Origin: Labilibacter marinus | GTDB taxonomy: Bacteria; Bacteroidota; Bacteroidia; Bacteroidales; Marinilabiliaceae | Length of the DNA: 64,000 nucleotides | Assembly (NCBI RefSeq): GCF_001659685.2 | Contig: NZ_LXYE02000016.1 | Coordinates: 1 to 64,000 of the forward strand | Direction: 5' to 3' | In this document: positions 52,418 through 62,005 of the stretch, piece after piece | Numbering within the stretch: the first letter of the stretch is position 1 | Layout of the letters: each line of letters begins with the position of its first letter | The notes under the pieces: generated by a model | The model's input: only the letters and a program-made list of their open reading frames with translations | What the model was told of the DNA's origin: nothing | Databases searched by the model: none | Position numbers and translations under genes: made by a program

Positions 52418-53563
52418 CTAATCAAAATGAATTTTTGAGATAAAGAAACTAGGCGTAAACATTAAGCTGATGCCGTAAGAGTAATCAAACTGAGAATTGA
52501 GTACATCGTAATATGATTCAAAAGTGGTACTGAATTTAACTTGTTTTAGAAAAGTGCGTGTAAAGCTGAGTTTTGTATTAAAAAGCTGTCTTTCTTTTTG
52601 GTAAAAACCTTCTTTATGGCTAGAGGTTGATTGAAATAAGTTGCTTCCTTTGGGCGCAATAAAATTTTTGGCTTTCCAGTAACCCATCATAAACTCGCCA
52701 TACTTATAAGATACGTTTACAGTAGGGTAGATAGCACTACCTGAGTGAAAATCCCAACCTGATGCTTGCGTTAAATCCTTGTAATAGGCAAGGTATGCTG
52801 ATGCCCCAATTTTTTGAATAAAGCCATTGCCTAACTTCTGCTCAACTTTAACTCCTGTAACTATATTTGCAAGTGATTGCATTTCTTCTGAGTAGTCACT
52901 TATTTGTCCGCCAACATGAGTTCCAATAAACTGGAATGGTGTACTTACTTTAAAGTCAGACAGTGATGACGTAAATGTGTATTCGCTGCTTATTCCTGCT
53001 GTGAATATCTCTGGTTTATCATCTCCTAGGAAGATAAACTGTTCCCAATCCACCCATGTGTCCACCCAAAGTTTATCATTGTTGTATAAAAACTGAAATC
53101 CATTTTCTATGGGACGAGTGTATTGATGTTCTGAGTTAAAAATCGGTTCGATTAATTTATGATGAACATCCCCTTGCAGACCGCCCATAACTAGGTCAAG
53201 GTTGTCGGTTAGTTTGGCATGTACCGAGAATACAGGAAGTACTTCTGTAAACTGAGAAACACCACTAAATTGTAATAAATGTACGCCTGCTTTTAACCTT
53301 AGTCTGGAGCCTGCGTAATACATAAAGGAAGGTTGTAATGCATATCCCATCATTGTGTAGCCTTGTGTGTAGCTACCGAAGTATTCATTGTTTTTTAAAA
53401 AGTTGTTATTTTCTAAGCGAAAGTATAAATTGTCCTTAGCTTCGTTATTAAACTCTGGATAATAATATCTCCAAACCTCATTGACTTGCCCCATTAAGCT
53501 TGTCGATAACAAAATAAAAACCAATGCAGTAATTGCCCTACCTATCTCTTTCCTTAACCCCAT
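52418..53563 (-). CDS. Predicted outer-membrane beta-barrel protein, unknown family
   Basis: 381 residues. Signal peptide ends TSLMGQVNEV. The body alternates aromatic beta strands (RLRLKAGVHLLQFSG, KLTDNLDLVMGGLQGDVHH, KYGEFMMGYWKAKNF) and ends SYGISLMFTPSFFISKIHFD, as expected of a barrel. I do not recognise the family. It may be a porin or a passive channel. TATATTTG at 53574-53581 on the minus strand would make a nearly leaderless mRNA. No partner gene is adjacent. Confidence 0.7.
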   Translation of the reverse strand: MGLRKEIGRAITALVFILLSTSLMGQVNEVWRYYYPEFNNEAKDNLYFRLENNNFLKNNEYFGSYTQGYTMMGYALQPSFMYYAGSRLRLKAGVHLLQFSGVSQFTEVLPVFSVHAKLTDNLDLVMGGLQGDVHHKLIEPIFNSEHQYTRPIENGFQFLYNNDKLWVDTWVDWEQFIFLGDDKPEIFTAGISSEYTFTSSLSDFKVSTPFQFIGTHVGGQISDYSEEMQSLANIVTGVKVEQKLGNGFIQKIGASAYLAYYKDLTQASGWDFHSGSAIYPTVNVSYKYGEFMMGYWKAKNFIAPKGSNLFQSTSSHKEGFYQKERQLFNTKLSFTRTFLKQVKFSTTFESYYDVLNSQFDYSYGISLMFTPSFFISKIHFD

Positions 53564-53857
53564 TCTTTCAAACCAAATATAATTCCCAAATAATCCTTCG
53601 TCATATAATACTATGCGTTTGTCAAAAAAGTTATATATTTTTTACATTGGATTGATGTTTGAAAATCATTACAAGTAAATGATTGCTCAAATGTCAATAT
53701 ATACCTGCCTTGCAGAAATATTCGAATATTATTTAAAATTTGTTTAAATAATAATTCAATAATATATTGATAAATCGGTAGGAAATTTTTGTGTTAAGTA
53801 ATTGGGAATAATCGTCTAATAGGTTTGTGTATTCGATTGTTTTTGGAGATATGAGAC
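53564..53857. other. Intergenic region upstream of the barrel gene
   Basis: About 290 bases with AT-rich text, including the -7 box of the barrel gene near its left end. No gene, and no palindrome of note, was found in the rest. Confidence 0.4.
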
Positions 53858-53893
53858 AAAAAAAAGCCCCCAAGGAAACTCCTTGAGGACTCA
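53858..53893 (-). terminator. pheT terminator
   Basis: On the minus strand AGTCCTCAAGGA pairs with TCCTTGGGGGCT (with G-U pairs) and runs into eight T residues, 22 bases after the pheT stop. Confidence 0.9.
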
Positions 53894-53914
53894 TTTTATT
53901 TGATGCCTTTATGT

Positions 53915-56368
53915 TTATCTTAATTGAGCATTCACTTCCTTTTCGAAGTTACGAATCATATTACTCATGATTTTGTCAATTTGCTTGTCTGTAAGCGTTT
54001 TATTTTCGTCTTGTAAGATGAAATTAACAGCGTACGATTTTTTATCAGCGCCTAGTTTTTCACCTTCGTAAATATCAAATAGAGAAACGCTTTTTAATAG
54101 TTTCTTTTCTGTTTTTTGAGCGATAGCTTTTATCTGACCATAAGTAACTGACTTATCTACCAATAATGCTAAATCGCGACTTACCTCAGGGAATTTAGAG
54201 ATTTCTTTATAAATTAAGGTTTGACGACCAGCTATTTTAAGTAGGTTATCCCAATTAAACTCAGCAAAGTAAACTGTTTCTTTTAAACCGAAGTTTTTAC
54301 CTAATTCAGGATTAACGATACCATAATCCACTAAGTGAATTTTATTTTTAGTAGAAACGCTAACCCCTTCAATGAAAATATCATTTTCAACTTCATTCTC
54401 GGCCAACATGCTTTCTGGTAGGTTTAAACGAGAAATTATTTGACCTACAACTGCTCTCATATCAGCAAATGAAACTTCTCTGGCTTGTGCATTCCAATTA
54501 GAACCTATCATATTACCAGATAAGAAAACGCCTAAATGATGTTCTTCGTTATATTTATCTAACGAGCCTTTTTCTCCTTCAGGATTTAAATAATAGCAAT
54601 TTCCGAATTCAAAAAGTTTTAAATCACCATTTTTACGGTTTACGTTATGAACGATAGATTCTAAACCACCCATTATAAGAGTCTGACGCATTCCGCCTAA
54701 GTCATTACTTAGTGGATTAAACAAAGCCACCACATTCTTTTCTGGATATTTTTCCAGTTTTTCGTAGAATGAAGGTTTTGTTAAAGAATTGTTCATAATC
54801 TCGTTAAAACCTTGCGCTGTCAGTTGATTGGCTATAATGTTTTTAACCTTGTGGTCATCGGGCTTATCGGAATAAACTAATGTTGAATGAACCTCTGCAG
54901 GTATTTCAATATTATTATAACCGTATATTCTTAAAATATCTTCAATAACATCAACTTCGCGTTGTACATCTACTCTGTATGGAGGAATAGATAATAGCAT
55001 TCCTTTATCATCCTCTTTTAGGATGTCCATTTCAAGTGAAGTAACGATAGTTTTAATGGTTTCTTGCGAAAGCTCTTTACCAATTAAACGGTTGATGTTT
55101 CTCCAGGTAACTACTACCTCAAAGTTTTTAATTGGCTCAGGATAGATATCAGTAATGTCAGAAGAAATTGTTCCTCCTGCTACTTCCTGAATTAAAAGAG
55201 CCGCTCTTTTAAGTGCAAAAACCGTAATGTTTGGGTCAATACCTCTCTCGAAACGGAAAGAAGCATCTGTGCTTAAAGTATGTCTTTTAGCAGTTTTACG
55301 AACAGAAACGGGGTTAAAGTACGCACTTTCTAAAAATATTTTTGTAGTATTTTCTTTTACACCACTTTTAATTCCTCCAAAAACACCAGCAATGCACATG
55401 CCTTCTTCTGCATTACAAATCATTAGGTCTTTATCCGAAAGCTCGCGTTCAACTTCATCTAAGGTGGTAAACTTGCTTTTGTCGGCTAGTGTTTTTACAA
55501 TTACCTTGTTGCCTTTAATTTCGTCTCCATCAAAAGCATGTAATGGCTGACCTAATTCGTGTAGAACAAAATTAGTAACGTCAACAATATTGTTAATCGG
55601 CGCTAAGCCAATAGCTGTTAATTTATTTCTTAACCAATCTGGCGAATCTTTTACTTCAACACCAGAAATAGTTAGTCCTGCATATCTAGGACAAGCCTCT
55701 GTGTTTTCAACGGCAACATCAACTTTAAAATCGTTGTTATCAACTTTAAAATCCTCTACCGAAGGAAGCTTAAGTTCGGCTTCATCTCCGTTTGATTTTA
55801 GATAAGCGGCTAAATCGCGCGCAACACCATAATGAGAGGAACCATCCACGCGGTTAGGCGTTAAGTCAATCTCAATTAAAATATCTGTTTCAACATTAAA
55901 ATAATCTTTGGCTAATGTTCCAGCTTCAACATCTGCAGGAAGAACCATAATACCATCATGACTGCTACCTACACCTATTTCGTCTTCAGCGCAAATCATT
56001 CCTAAAGAAGCTTCGCCTCTAATCTTACCTTTTTTAATGGTAAAACTTTCATCACCACTATATAAAACCGTTCCTACAGTTGCAACTACCACTTTTTGGC
56101 CAGCAGCTACATTGGGTGCACCACATACAATAGATAAAGCTTCTTCACCACCAATATTAACGGTAGTTTTACTTAATTTATCTGCATTGGGGTGCTTTTC
56201 GCAAGTTAATACTTCACCAACTACTAAACCTTCCAAACCACCTTTGATAGATTGAACTTCTTCAATTCCGCCTACCTCAAGACCAATGTCTGTAAGAATT
56301 TTTGAAACCTTATCGGTTTCAATATCAACGTTTAAATAATTCTTTAACCAGTTGTATGATATTTGCAT
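53915..56368 (-). CDS. pheT: Phenylalanine-tRNA ligase beta subunit
   Basis: 817 residues. The N-terminal EMAP-like tRNA-binding domain is at about 40-150 (GLVVGEVLTCEKHPNADKLS). The B3/B4 editing domain and B5 (TLVYSDKPDDHK vicinity) follow, with DATFRFERG-like DASFRFERGIDPN in between. The C-terminal anticodon-binding FDX-ACB domain is present (KFPEVSRDLALLVDKSVTYGQIK). It forms an alpha2-beta2 synthetase with PheS, whose gene is not adjacent. Own promoter and terminator. Confidence 0.97.
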   Translation of the reverse strand: MQISYNWLKNYLNVDIETDKVSKILTDIGLEVGGIEEVQSIKGGLEGLVVGEVLTCEKHPNADKLSKTTVNIGGEEALSIVCGAPNVAAGQKVVVATVGTVLYSGDESFTIKKGKIRGEASLGMICAEDEIGVGSSHDGIMVLPADVEAGTLAKDYFNVETDILIEIDLTPNRVDGSSHYGVARDLAAYLKSNGDEAELKLPSVEDFKVDNNDFKVDVAVENTEACPRYAGLTISGVEVKDSPDWLRNKLTAIGLAPINNIVDVTNFVLHELGQPLHAFDGDEIKGNKVIVKTLADKSKFTTLDEVERELSDKDLMICNAEEGMCIAGVFGGIKSGVKENTTKIFLESAYFNPVSVRKTAKRHTLSTDASFRFERGIDPNITVFALKRAALLIQEVAGGTISSDITDIYPEPIKNFEVVVTWRNINRLIGKELSQETIKTIVTSLEMDILKEDDKGMLLSIPPYRVDVQREVDVIEDILRIYGYNNIEIPAEVHSTLVYSDKPDDHKVKNIIANQLTAQGFNEIMNNSLTKPSFYEKLEKYPEKNVVALFNPLSNDLGGMRQTLIMGGLESIVHNVNRKNGDLKLFEFGNCYYLNPEGEKGSLDKYNEEHHLGVFLSGNMIGSNWNAQAREVSFADMRAVVGQIISRLNLPESMLAENEVENDIFIEGVSVSTKNKIHLVDYGIVNPELGKNFGLKETVYFAEFNWDNLLKIAGRQTLIYKEISKFPEVSRDLALLVDKSVTYGQIKAIAQKTEKKLLKSVSLFDIYEGEKLGADKKSYAVNFILQDENKTLTDKQIDKIMSNMIRNFEKEVNAQLR

Positions 56369-56451
56369 TTGTAATGATTTTTATATTCTGTTGAAACGAA
56401 GAGCAAGTTCTATCTTACCTAAAGTAATTAGGATTTTGCTATTCAAGGGGA

Positions 56452-56483
56452 CAAAAGTAATTATTTTGAGGTCTATTTACCAA
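56452..56483 (-). promoter_or_regulatory. pheT promoter TTG-N21-TACTTTTG
   Basis: Minus strand TTG (56481-56483) and TACTTTTG (56452-56459) fit the consensus. The leader is about 80 bases and shows no Phe-rich leader peptide. Confidence 0.65.
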
Positions 56484-56638
56484 TAACATGATTGAAATAT
56501 GTATGATAATTAAAGTAAGAAATAATAAAGTGCTTAAATAAATGATGCCGAATGAGAAAGTCGTCCTAATTTTAACAATAAAATTAAAATGCTGCGATTA
56601 AAGACGACGCACTACTTTATATATAAGTGTATGTATTG

Positions 56639-56646
56639 TATATTTG
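56639..56646 (+). promoter_or_regulatory. -7 box upstream of surE
   Basis: TATATTTG matches TAnnTTTG. It overlaps a TTG (56644-56646) that could otherwise be taken for the surE start, so that codon cannot be in the mRNA. Confidence 0.55.
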
Positions 56647-56673
56647 AATGCTCATAATAAAAACACAACAATC

Positions 56674-57438
56674 GTGACTAACAAACCATTGATTTTAATT
56701 ACCAACGACGACGGAATTTATGCTAAAGGAATAGCCTGTTTGGTAGAAGCTATGAAGGAGTTTGGAAATATAGTGGTCGTTTCTGCTCATGAATCTTTTT
56801 CGGGCATGTCGCATGCTATAACCGTAAAAGATCCGTTATATATTAAAGATAAAGGTAGTACTGATAGGGTACAGTATTTTGTAACCAACGGTACGCCTGT
56901 AGATTGCGTTAAGCTGTCGCTTCATACTATTTTAGATAGGCAACCAGATTATATTGTTTCGGGAATTAACCATGGTTCTAATAGTTCTACTAGTGTCCAT
57001 TATTCTGGTACGATGGGCGCAGCTCGCGAGGGATGTTTAAATGGAATACCTTCGGTTGGTTTTTCTTTGTTGAGTTATGACTCGGATGCTGATTTTACGA
57101 GCAGTAAAAAAGTGGTGAAAGCTGTTTTTAAGGATGTATTAAAAAATGGCATTAGCAAAGGGACTTATCTAAACGTAAATATTCCTGATGGAGATGATAT
57201 AAAAGGTATTAAATATTGCCGACAAGGAGAAGGTAAGTGGATAGAAGAGTTTGCCGAACGTGTAGATCCCAGAGGGAGAAAGTATTACTGGCTTACAGGT
57301 CATTTTAAAAATATGGAGCCTGAAGCTGCGGATACAGATGAGTATTATTTAGAAAAAAAATATGCAACGGTGGTGCCGTGTATAACTGATGCCACTGATT
57401 ATATATCTTTAAAAGAAAATAAAAACTATGAATTGTAA
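56674..57438 (+). CDS. surE: 5'/3'-nucleotidase SurE
   Basis: 254 residues from GTG 56674 (MTNKPLILITNDDG). The metal-binding Asp12-Asp13 motif NDDG, GINHGSNSSTSVHYSGTMGAAREG and the PVDCVKL strand are typical. SurE removes phosphate from nucleoside monophosphates. An open frame to a TTG at 56644 exists, but that codon lies in the -7 promoter box. Its end overlaps the next gene by 11 bases, starting a surE-small membrane protein-lpxB operon. Confidence 0.93.
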   Translation: MTNKPLILITNDDGIYAKGIACLVEAMKEFGNIVVVSAHESFSGMSHAITVKDPLYIKDKGSTDRVQYFVTNGTPVDCVKLSLHTILDRQPDYIVSGINHGSNSSTSVHYSGTMGAAREGCLNGIPSVGFSLLSYDSDADFTSSKKVVKAVFKDVLKNGISKGTYLNVNIPDGDDIKGIKYCRQGEGKWIEEFAERVDPRGRKYYWLTGHFKNMEPEAADTDEYYLEKKYATVVPCITDATDYISLKENKNYEL

Positions 57439-57724
57439 ATGCAATAAGCTATATATTGGTTTGTTAATTGGTTTAATATTACCACTTATTACAACCTATC
57501 TTATTTTCTATTTTAGGTTTGGAGATACGCTAACCCTCATGGAATTTGTAAATGGTATGATTCAAATTCAAGGGTTTACTAAACTTTTGAGCATTAGTGT
57601 TATCCCTAATTTGTTATTTTTCTTGATGGCCATAAAAATGGAGCGATTATTGGCCGCTCGCGGAATTGTTACTGCAACACTGCTTTACGCCATTGTGGTT
57701 ATTATATTACGATTTACTATTTAA
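57428..57724 (+). CDS. Small membrane protein between surE and lpxB
   Basis: 98 residues with three hydrophobic segments (about 9-29, 52-66, 77-96). The N-terminus MNCKCNK has two cysteines. It overlaps surE by 11 bases and is 11 bases before lpxB, so it is translated with both. I recognise the position, not a family: a small membrane protein here is common in Bacteroidota. Function unknown; possibly linked to lipid A assembly at the inner membrane. Confidence 0.8.
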   Translation: MNCKCNKLYIGLLIGLILPLITTYLIFYFRFGDTLTLMEFVNGMIQIQGFTKLLSISVIPNLLFFLMAIKMERLLAARGIVTATLLYAIVVIILRFTI

Positions 57725-57735
57725 AGCATTAAACA

Positions 57736-58866
57736 TTGAAATACTATATTATTGCAGGTGAGCCTTCGGGCGATTTGCATGCATCCAACCTAATGAAATC
57801 GCTAAAGGAAGAAGACGCAAACTGCGAATTCAGATTTTGGGGAGGAGATCTAATGAAAGCAGTGGGGGGCGATTTAGTTCGACATTATTCTGAAACGGCT
57901 TTTATGGGAATTAAAGAGGTGGTGGCTAACCTAGGCAAAATAAAAGCGAACTTTAAACTGTGCAAAAGCGACTTGTTATATTACAAGCCAGATGTATTAA
58001 TTTTGGTGGATTATCCAGGTTTTAATTTGCGAATGGCAGAATTTGCTAAAAAGAATGGCATTAAAGTATTCTATTATATTTCGCCTAAAATTTGGGCGTG
58101 GAATACGGGTAGAGTTAAAAAAATTAAAGCTTATGTAGATAAGATGTTTACCATCCTGCCTTTTGAAAATAAGTTTTATCAAGAATACGGTGTGTCTATT
58201 GATTATGTGGGTAATCCTGTGTTGGATGCCATTGATAACCGAAATAATAAAAACGAAGATATAACTGTTTTTAAAGAAAGAAATAAATTGGATAACAGAC
58301 CAATTGTTGCTTTGCTAGCCGGGTCTCGTGGTCAGGAGTTAAACTATGTTTTGCCAGAAATGCTAAAGATGGTGGATGAATTTCCGGGTTATCAGTTTAT
58401 CATTGCTGGAGCTCCTTCATTCACGGAAGCCAGTTATCAACCTTTTGTAGAAGGTAAGGATATTAAGATCATTTTTAATCAGACCTACGAATTACTTCAA
58501 CAAGCGCAAGGAGCCTTGGTTACCTCAGGAACTGCTACACTTGAAACAGCGTTGTTGGATTGCCCACAGATTGTCTGTTATAAGATGTGGGGAGGCAAGC
58601 CTTTTTATCGATTCTTACAAAAGTTTGTTCTTAAAGTAAAGCATATTTCTTTAGTCAATTTAATATTGGGTAAAGAAGGGGTTAAAGAAGTGGTTCAGGA
58701 TCAATTGTATTTTGATGTTTTAAAAGCAGAATTAAACAACTTACTGACCAATCAGGATTACAGAATAAACATATTTAATAATTATAACGAGTTGCATAAA
58801 ATCATGGGAGAGCCAGGTACGAGTGCACGTGCAGCTAAATTAATGGTTGAAGCATTATTGAATTAA
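57736..58866 (+). CDS. lpxB: Lipid-A-disaccharide synthase
   Basis: 376 residues from a TTG start (MKYYIIAGEPSGDLHASNL). GEPSGD is the LpxB hallmark; FYYISPKIWAWNTGRVKKIK, DYVGNPVLDA, ALLAGSRGQEL and VTSGTATLETALLDCPQIVCYKM follow. It joins UDP-2,3-diacylglucosamine and lipid X to make the lipid A disaccharide, proving an LPS-type outer membrane. Confidence 0.96.
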   Translation: MKYYIIAGEPSGDLHASNLMKSLKEEDANCEFRFWGGDLMKAVGGDLVRHYSETAFMGIKEVVANLGKIKANFKLCKSDLLYYKPDVLILVDYPGFNLRMAEFAKKNGIKVFYYISPKIWAWNTGRVKKIKAYVDKMFTILPFENKFYQEYGVSIDYVGNPVLDAIDNRNNKNEDITVFKERNKLDNRPIVALLAGSRGQELNYVLPEMLKMVDEFPGYQFIIAGAPSFTEASYQPFVEGKDIKIIFNQTYELLQQAQGALVTSGTATLETALLDCPQIVCYKMWGGKPFYRFLQKFVLKVKHISLVNLILGKEGVKEVVQDQLYFDVLKAELNNLLTNQDYRINIFNNYNELHKIMGEPGTSARAAKLMVEALLN

Positions 58867-58869
58867 AAG

Positions 58870-58930
58870 ATAACAACTGCAGTATGCAGTGTGCAGTTAA
58901 CCTACTGCCTACTGTTTACTGCTTACTGAT
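58870..58930. repeat. CTACTG-type tandem repeat before gldF
   Basis: AACTGCA/TGCAGTT inverted repeat (58877-58900), then CCTACTG-CCTACTG-TTTACTG-CTTACTG, four near copies of a seven-base unit. A related run lies at 7801-7835 between the two polymerase genes. Probably a simple-repeat family in this genome. Confidence 0.6.
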
Positions 58931-58938
58931 ACTATAGT

Positions 58939-59670
58939 ATGTGGAGTTTATATCGTAAAGAAATTGCATCATTTTTTAGCTCACTAACGGGGTATTTAGT
59001 AGTGGGCGTATTTTTGGTTTTAACAGGTTTGTTTTTATGGGTAATACCTGGAGAAATGAACATCCTATTCGGCGGTTATTCGTCTTTGGATTCCTTGTTT
59101 TATTTGGCTCCTTGGCTGTATCTATTTTTAGTTCCTGCGGTTACCATGCGCCTATTGGCTGATGAAAAAAAGAGTGGAACTATTGAGTTATTATATACTC
59201 GCCCTTTAACCGAAATTCATATAGTTTTGGCTAAATACTTAGCCGGACTTACTTTGGTGGTCATCAGTTTACTGCCGACTTTAATTTATTTCTATTCGAT
59301 AGTTCAATTGGGAAATCCTGTGGGAAATATCGATTTTGGAGGTACATGGGGTTCATTTATTGGCTTGTTTTTTTTAGCAGGTATTTACGTGGCTATTGGC
59401 GTATTTTGTTCATCGCTTACCGATAATCAAATTGTATCCTTTGTTTTAGCAGTAGTACTGAGTTTTATATTCTACTATGGCTTTGAAGCTTTATCACAGG
59501 TTATGTCAGGTAGTGGTGCCCAGTCTGTTATTGTTTATTTGGGTATAGATGAGCATTATCAATCCATGAGTAGAGGTGTAATAGATTCAAGAGATTTACT
59601 ATACTTCCTGAGTGTTATTACGCTGTTTATATATTTAACTCGTACCGTGTTAAGTAGCAGGAAGTGGTAA
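58939..59670 (+). CDS. gldF: Gliding motility ABC transporter permease GldF
   Basis: 243 residues, six membrane segments, ABC-2 type. The start LYRKEIASFFSSLTGYLVVGVFLVLTGLFLWVIPG and the loop VPAVTMRLLADEKKSGTIELLYTRPLTE are close to GldF. With GldG and the ATPase GldA (not in the window) it makes a transporter required for or linked to gliding in Flavobacterium. A palindrome ATACTATAGTAT overlaps its start codon. Confidence 0.93.
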   Translation: MWSLYRKEIASFFSSLTGYLVVGVFLVLTGLFLWVIPGEMNILFGGYSSLDSLFYLAPWLYLFLVPAVTMRLLADEKKSGTIELLYTRPLTEIHIVLAKYLAGLTLVVISLLPTLIYFYSIVQLGNPVGNIDFGGTWGSFIGLFFLAGIYVAIGVFCSSLTDNQIVSFVLAVVLSFIFYYGFEALSQVMSGSGAQSVIVYLGIDEHYQSMSRGVIDSRDLLYFLSVITLFIYLTRTVLSSRKW

Positions 59671-59763
59671 GTAAGAGTTAAAAGTCTAAAGTTGAAAGTT
59701 TGTGCGAGGAGTAAAGCGCATATTTTTAATAACTAAGCTTTAATATCTAATAACTAAAAGAAA

Positions 59764-61461
59764 ATGTCTCGAAATATAAAATCAAAAAATATATGGCAAT
59801 TACTCATTTTATTGGTGGGTATTGTAGTGGTAAATATGCTAGCGGGTTCGTGGTTTTTTCGTTTAGATTTAACCAGTGAAAAACGTTATTCCTTATCGGA
59901 TAATACCAAAGAGCTTTTAAGCGATTTACAAAATCCAATCTACGTAAAGGTTTATTTAGATGGAGAATTAAATGTAGGATTTTCAAAGCTATCAAAAGCT
60001 TCGTTAGAACTACTCAATGAGTTTAGGGTATACGGAGGTAGAAACATTGAATTTAGTTTTATTGACCCAAGCGAAGGAACTAAAAAGGAGAAACAAGCTA
60101 AATTAAAAGAGTTAAGCGATTTTGGTTTGAGTCCAACGCCAATCTTTGAATCTTCTGAAGATGGACGGAATACAACTTCATATGTTTATCCATACGCGGT
60201 TCTTCATTTTGATGGCAATAGCTTACCTATTAATCTACTCGAAAATATCAAAGGTTTTTCTGGGGCTGAAAACTTAAATAAGTCGATTGAAAGTTTAGAA
60301 TTTAAATTTACAGATGCTTTTCGTAAGGCTATTATGCAGGACAAACCAAAGATTGCTTTTATCGAAGGGCATGGGGAGTTGGACGATTATGATGTCATGG
60401 ATATTACGGAGCACCTTTCGCAATATTATCAGGTGGATAGAGGGGTAATTGGTAATGATCCCGCTATTCTGGATCCTTATAAGGCCATCATTATTGCTAA
60501 GCCACAAGCAAAATTTTCAGAAAGTGATAAGTTTGTTATTGACCAATATATGATGAATGGTGGAAGCGTAATGTGGTTGGTAGATGCAGTAAATGTAACT
60601 CTGGATAGCTTGCGTAAATCGCGAGAAACAGTTGGTTTAATGACCGATTTAAATATCGAGGATCAATTGTTTAAATATGGGGTGCGTATCAATCCTGTTT
60701 TAATACAAGATATTCAAGCTGCTATGATTCCGGTTACCGTTTCAGCTGGAAATGGACAGCCGAAAATAGTGCCTGCACCATGGTTGTACAGTCCTTTGTT
60801 AATACCTCAGCCTAACCATCCTATTTCGCGAAATATGAATGTGGTGCAAGGGGAATTTGTGAGCTCTATTGATACCGTTAATAGTCAGTTAAATGTTCAG
60901 CGTACCGTTCTTTTACGAACTTCTAGATATGCTAAAGCAAACCAAGTCCCTGTATTTGTTTCATTAGGTTTTGTCAATGAAAAACCAGATCGCAATACTT
61001 TTACGCAATCGTTTATGCCAGTTTCTCTAATTCAGGAAGGGGTATTTAGCTCTGTTTTTGAGAATAGAATGGTGCCGGAAAATATCTCGCCAAAGCCCAC
61101 TGAAATTAAAACAGAAAGTGTGCCTACAAAAATGATTGTGGTTGCTGATGGGGATTTGATAAAAAACAAGGTTCGATTTAAAAATACCAATCCTAAAATA
61201 TTGCCATTGGGTTACGATGAACTAACCAAGCAGAATTTTGGCAATAAGGATTTTATCTTAAATGCAGTTAACTATTTATGTGATGATGATGGCTGGATGG
61301 ATTTAAGAGCTAGGAGTTACACATTGCGACTGCTTGATAAAAACAAAGTAGCTGATGAGTCATTCTTTTGGAAGATGATTAATATGATTATTCCATTATT
61401 GTTGGTTCTTATTTTGGGTGTGGCAGTTTCCTTTTATAGAAAATATAGGTATACGAAGTAA
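59764..61461 (+). CDS. gldG: Gliding motility ABC transporter substrate-binding protein GldG
   Basis: 565 residues. One N-terminal membrane segment (about 13-33), RLDLTSEKRYSLSDNTKELL, a large periplasmic part with the ABC_transp_aux core (AFIEGHGELDDYDV, VIIAKPQAKFSESDKFVIDQYMMNGGSVMWLVD), and a C-terminal membrane segment. It completes the GldAFG complex. The 93 bases after gldF hold AAGTCTAAAGTTGAAAGTT-type and TAATAACTAA direct repeats (59727-59757), with no promoter seen. Confidence 0.93.
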   Translation: MSRNIKSKNIWQLLILLVGIVVVNMLAGSWFFRLDLTSEKRYSLSDNTKELLSDLQNPIYVKVYLDGELNVGFSKLSKASLELLNEFRVYGGRNIEFSFIDPSEGTKKEKQAKLKELSDFGLSPTPIFESSEDGRNTTSYVYPYAVLHFDGNSLPINLLENIKGFSGAENLNKSIESLEFKFTDAFRKAIMQDKPKIAFIEGHGELDDYDVMDITEHLSQYYQVDRGVIGNDPAILDPYKAIIIAKPQAKFSESDKFVIDQYMMNGGSVMWLVDAVNVTLDSLRKSRETVGLMTDLNIEDQLFKYGVRINPVLIQDIQAAMIPVTVSAGNGQPKIVPAPWLYSPLLIPQPNHPISRNMNVVQGEFVSSIDTVNSQLNVQRTVLLRTSRYAKANQVPVFVSLGFVNEKPDRNTFTQSFMPVSLIQEGVFSSVFENRMVPENISPKPTEIKTESVPTKMIVVADGDLIKNKVRFKNTNPKILPLGYDELTKQNFGNKDFILNAVNYLCDDDGWMDLRARSYTLRLLDKNKVADESFFWKMINMIIPLLLVLILGVAVSFYRKYRYTK

Positions 61462-61521
61462 AAAGAAAATATTGTTCTTTTAAATCGAGATAAATTAATC
61501 ATTAACAAATAAGACTAAACT

Positions 61522-61947
61522 ATGGAGAAAAGTAAGAAAGGGTTGGGTAAAAACATTGGGATAATTTTGGGTGTTATAATTGCTGTGGCAGTTCAACAAC
61601 TTGTATTTAAAACTCCCTCATTTGATAAAGCAATGATGAAAGCGGCAAGTGAATTAAATGAGACTTGCCCGGTAATGGTAGATAAGGAGACAAGATTAGA
61701 TAATGCAGTTACTTTACCAGAAAAGGTTTTTCAGTATAACTATACTATAGTAAATATGCATAAGGATTCTGTTGATTTAGGAGTGTTCGAAGAGTATATG
61801 CAAGGGGTAATTCTAAATAACGTAAAAACTAATCCAGACCTAGAAGAGTTTAGGAAAAATAAGGTTACAATGGCTTATCAATATAGTGACAAGCATGGTA
61901 GTTATATTACTAAAATTGTAATTGCAGCAGAGGATTATCTAGAGTAG
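61522..61947 (+). CDS. Small membrane-anchored protein of unknown function
   Basis: 141 residues. A single N-terminal hydrophobic segment (GIILGVIIAVAVQQLVF) after a lysine-rich start, then a soluble domain with ELNETCPVMVDKETRLDNAVTLPEKVFQYNYTIVN. This phrase occurs in uncharacterised periplasmic proteins of many bacteria. It lies between gldG and a DUF4340 gene on the same strand. Not known to be part of the gliding system. Confidence 0.75.
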   Translation: MEKSKKGLGKNIGIILGVIIAVAVQQLVFKTPSFDKAMMKAASELNETCPVMVDKETRLDNAVTLPEKVFQYNYTIVNMHKDSVDLGVFEEYMQGVILNNVKTNPDLEEFRKNKVTMAYQYSDKHGSYITKIVIAAEDYLE

Positions 61948-62005
61948 TTTAAACTAAATATAGTCATAGACTTACAGGAGTTGATGTTTATAATATAACT
62001 TCCAT

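Noticed and set aside
55227-55550. 107-codon frame on the plus strand inside pheT
   Set aside because: Fully covered by pheT on the other strand; shadow frame.
58929-58940. ATACTATAGTAT palindrome at gldF as another site of the Rrf2 motif
   Set aside because: It lacks the central base of ACTAT-W-ATAGT and lies over a start codon in an unrelated operon.
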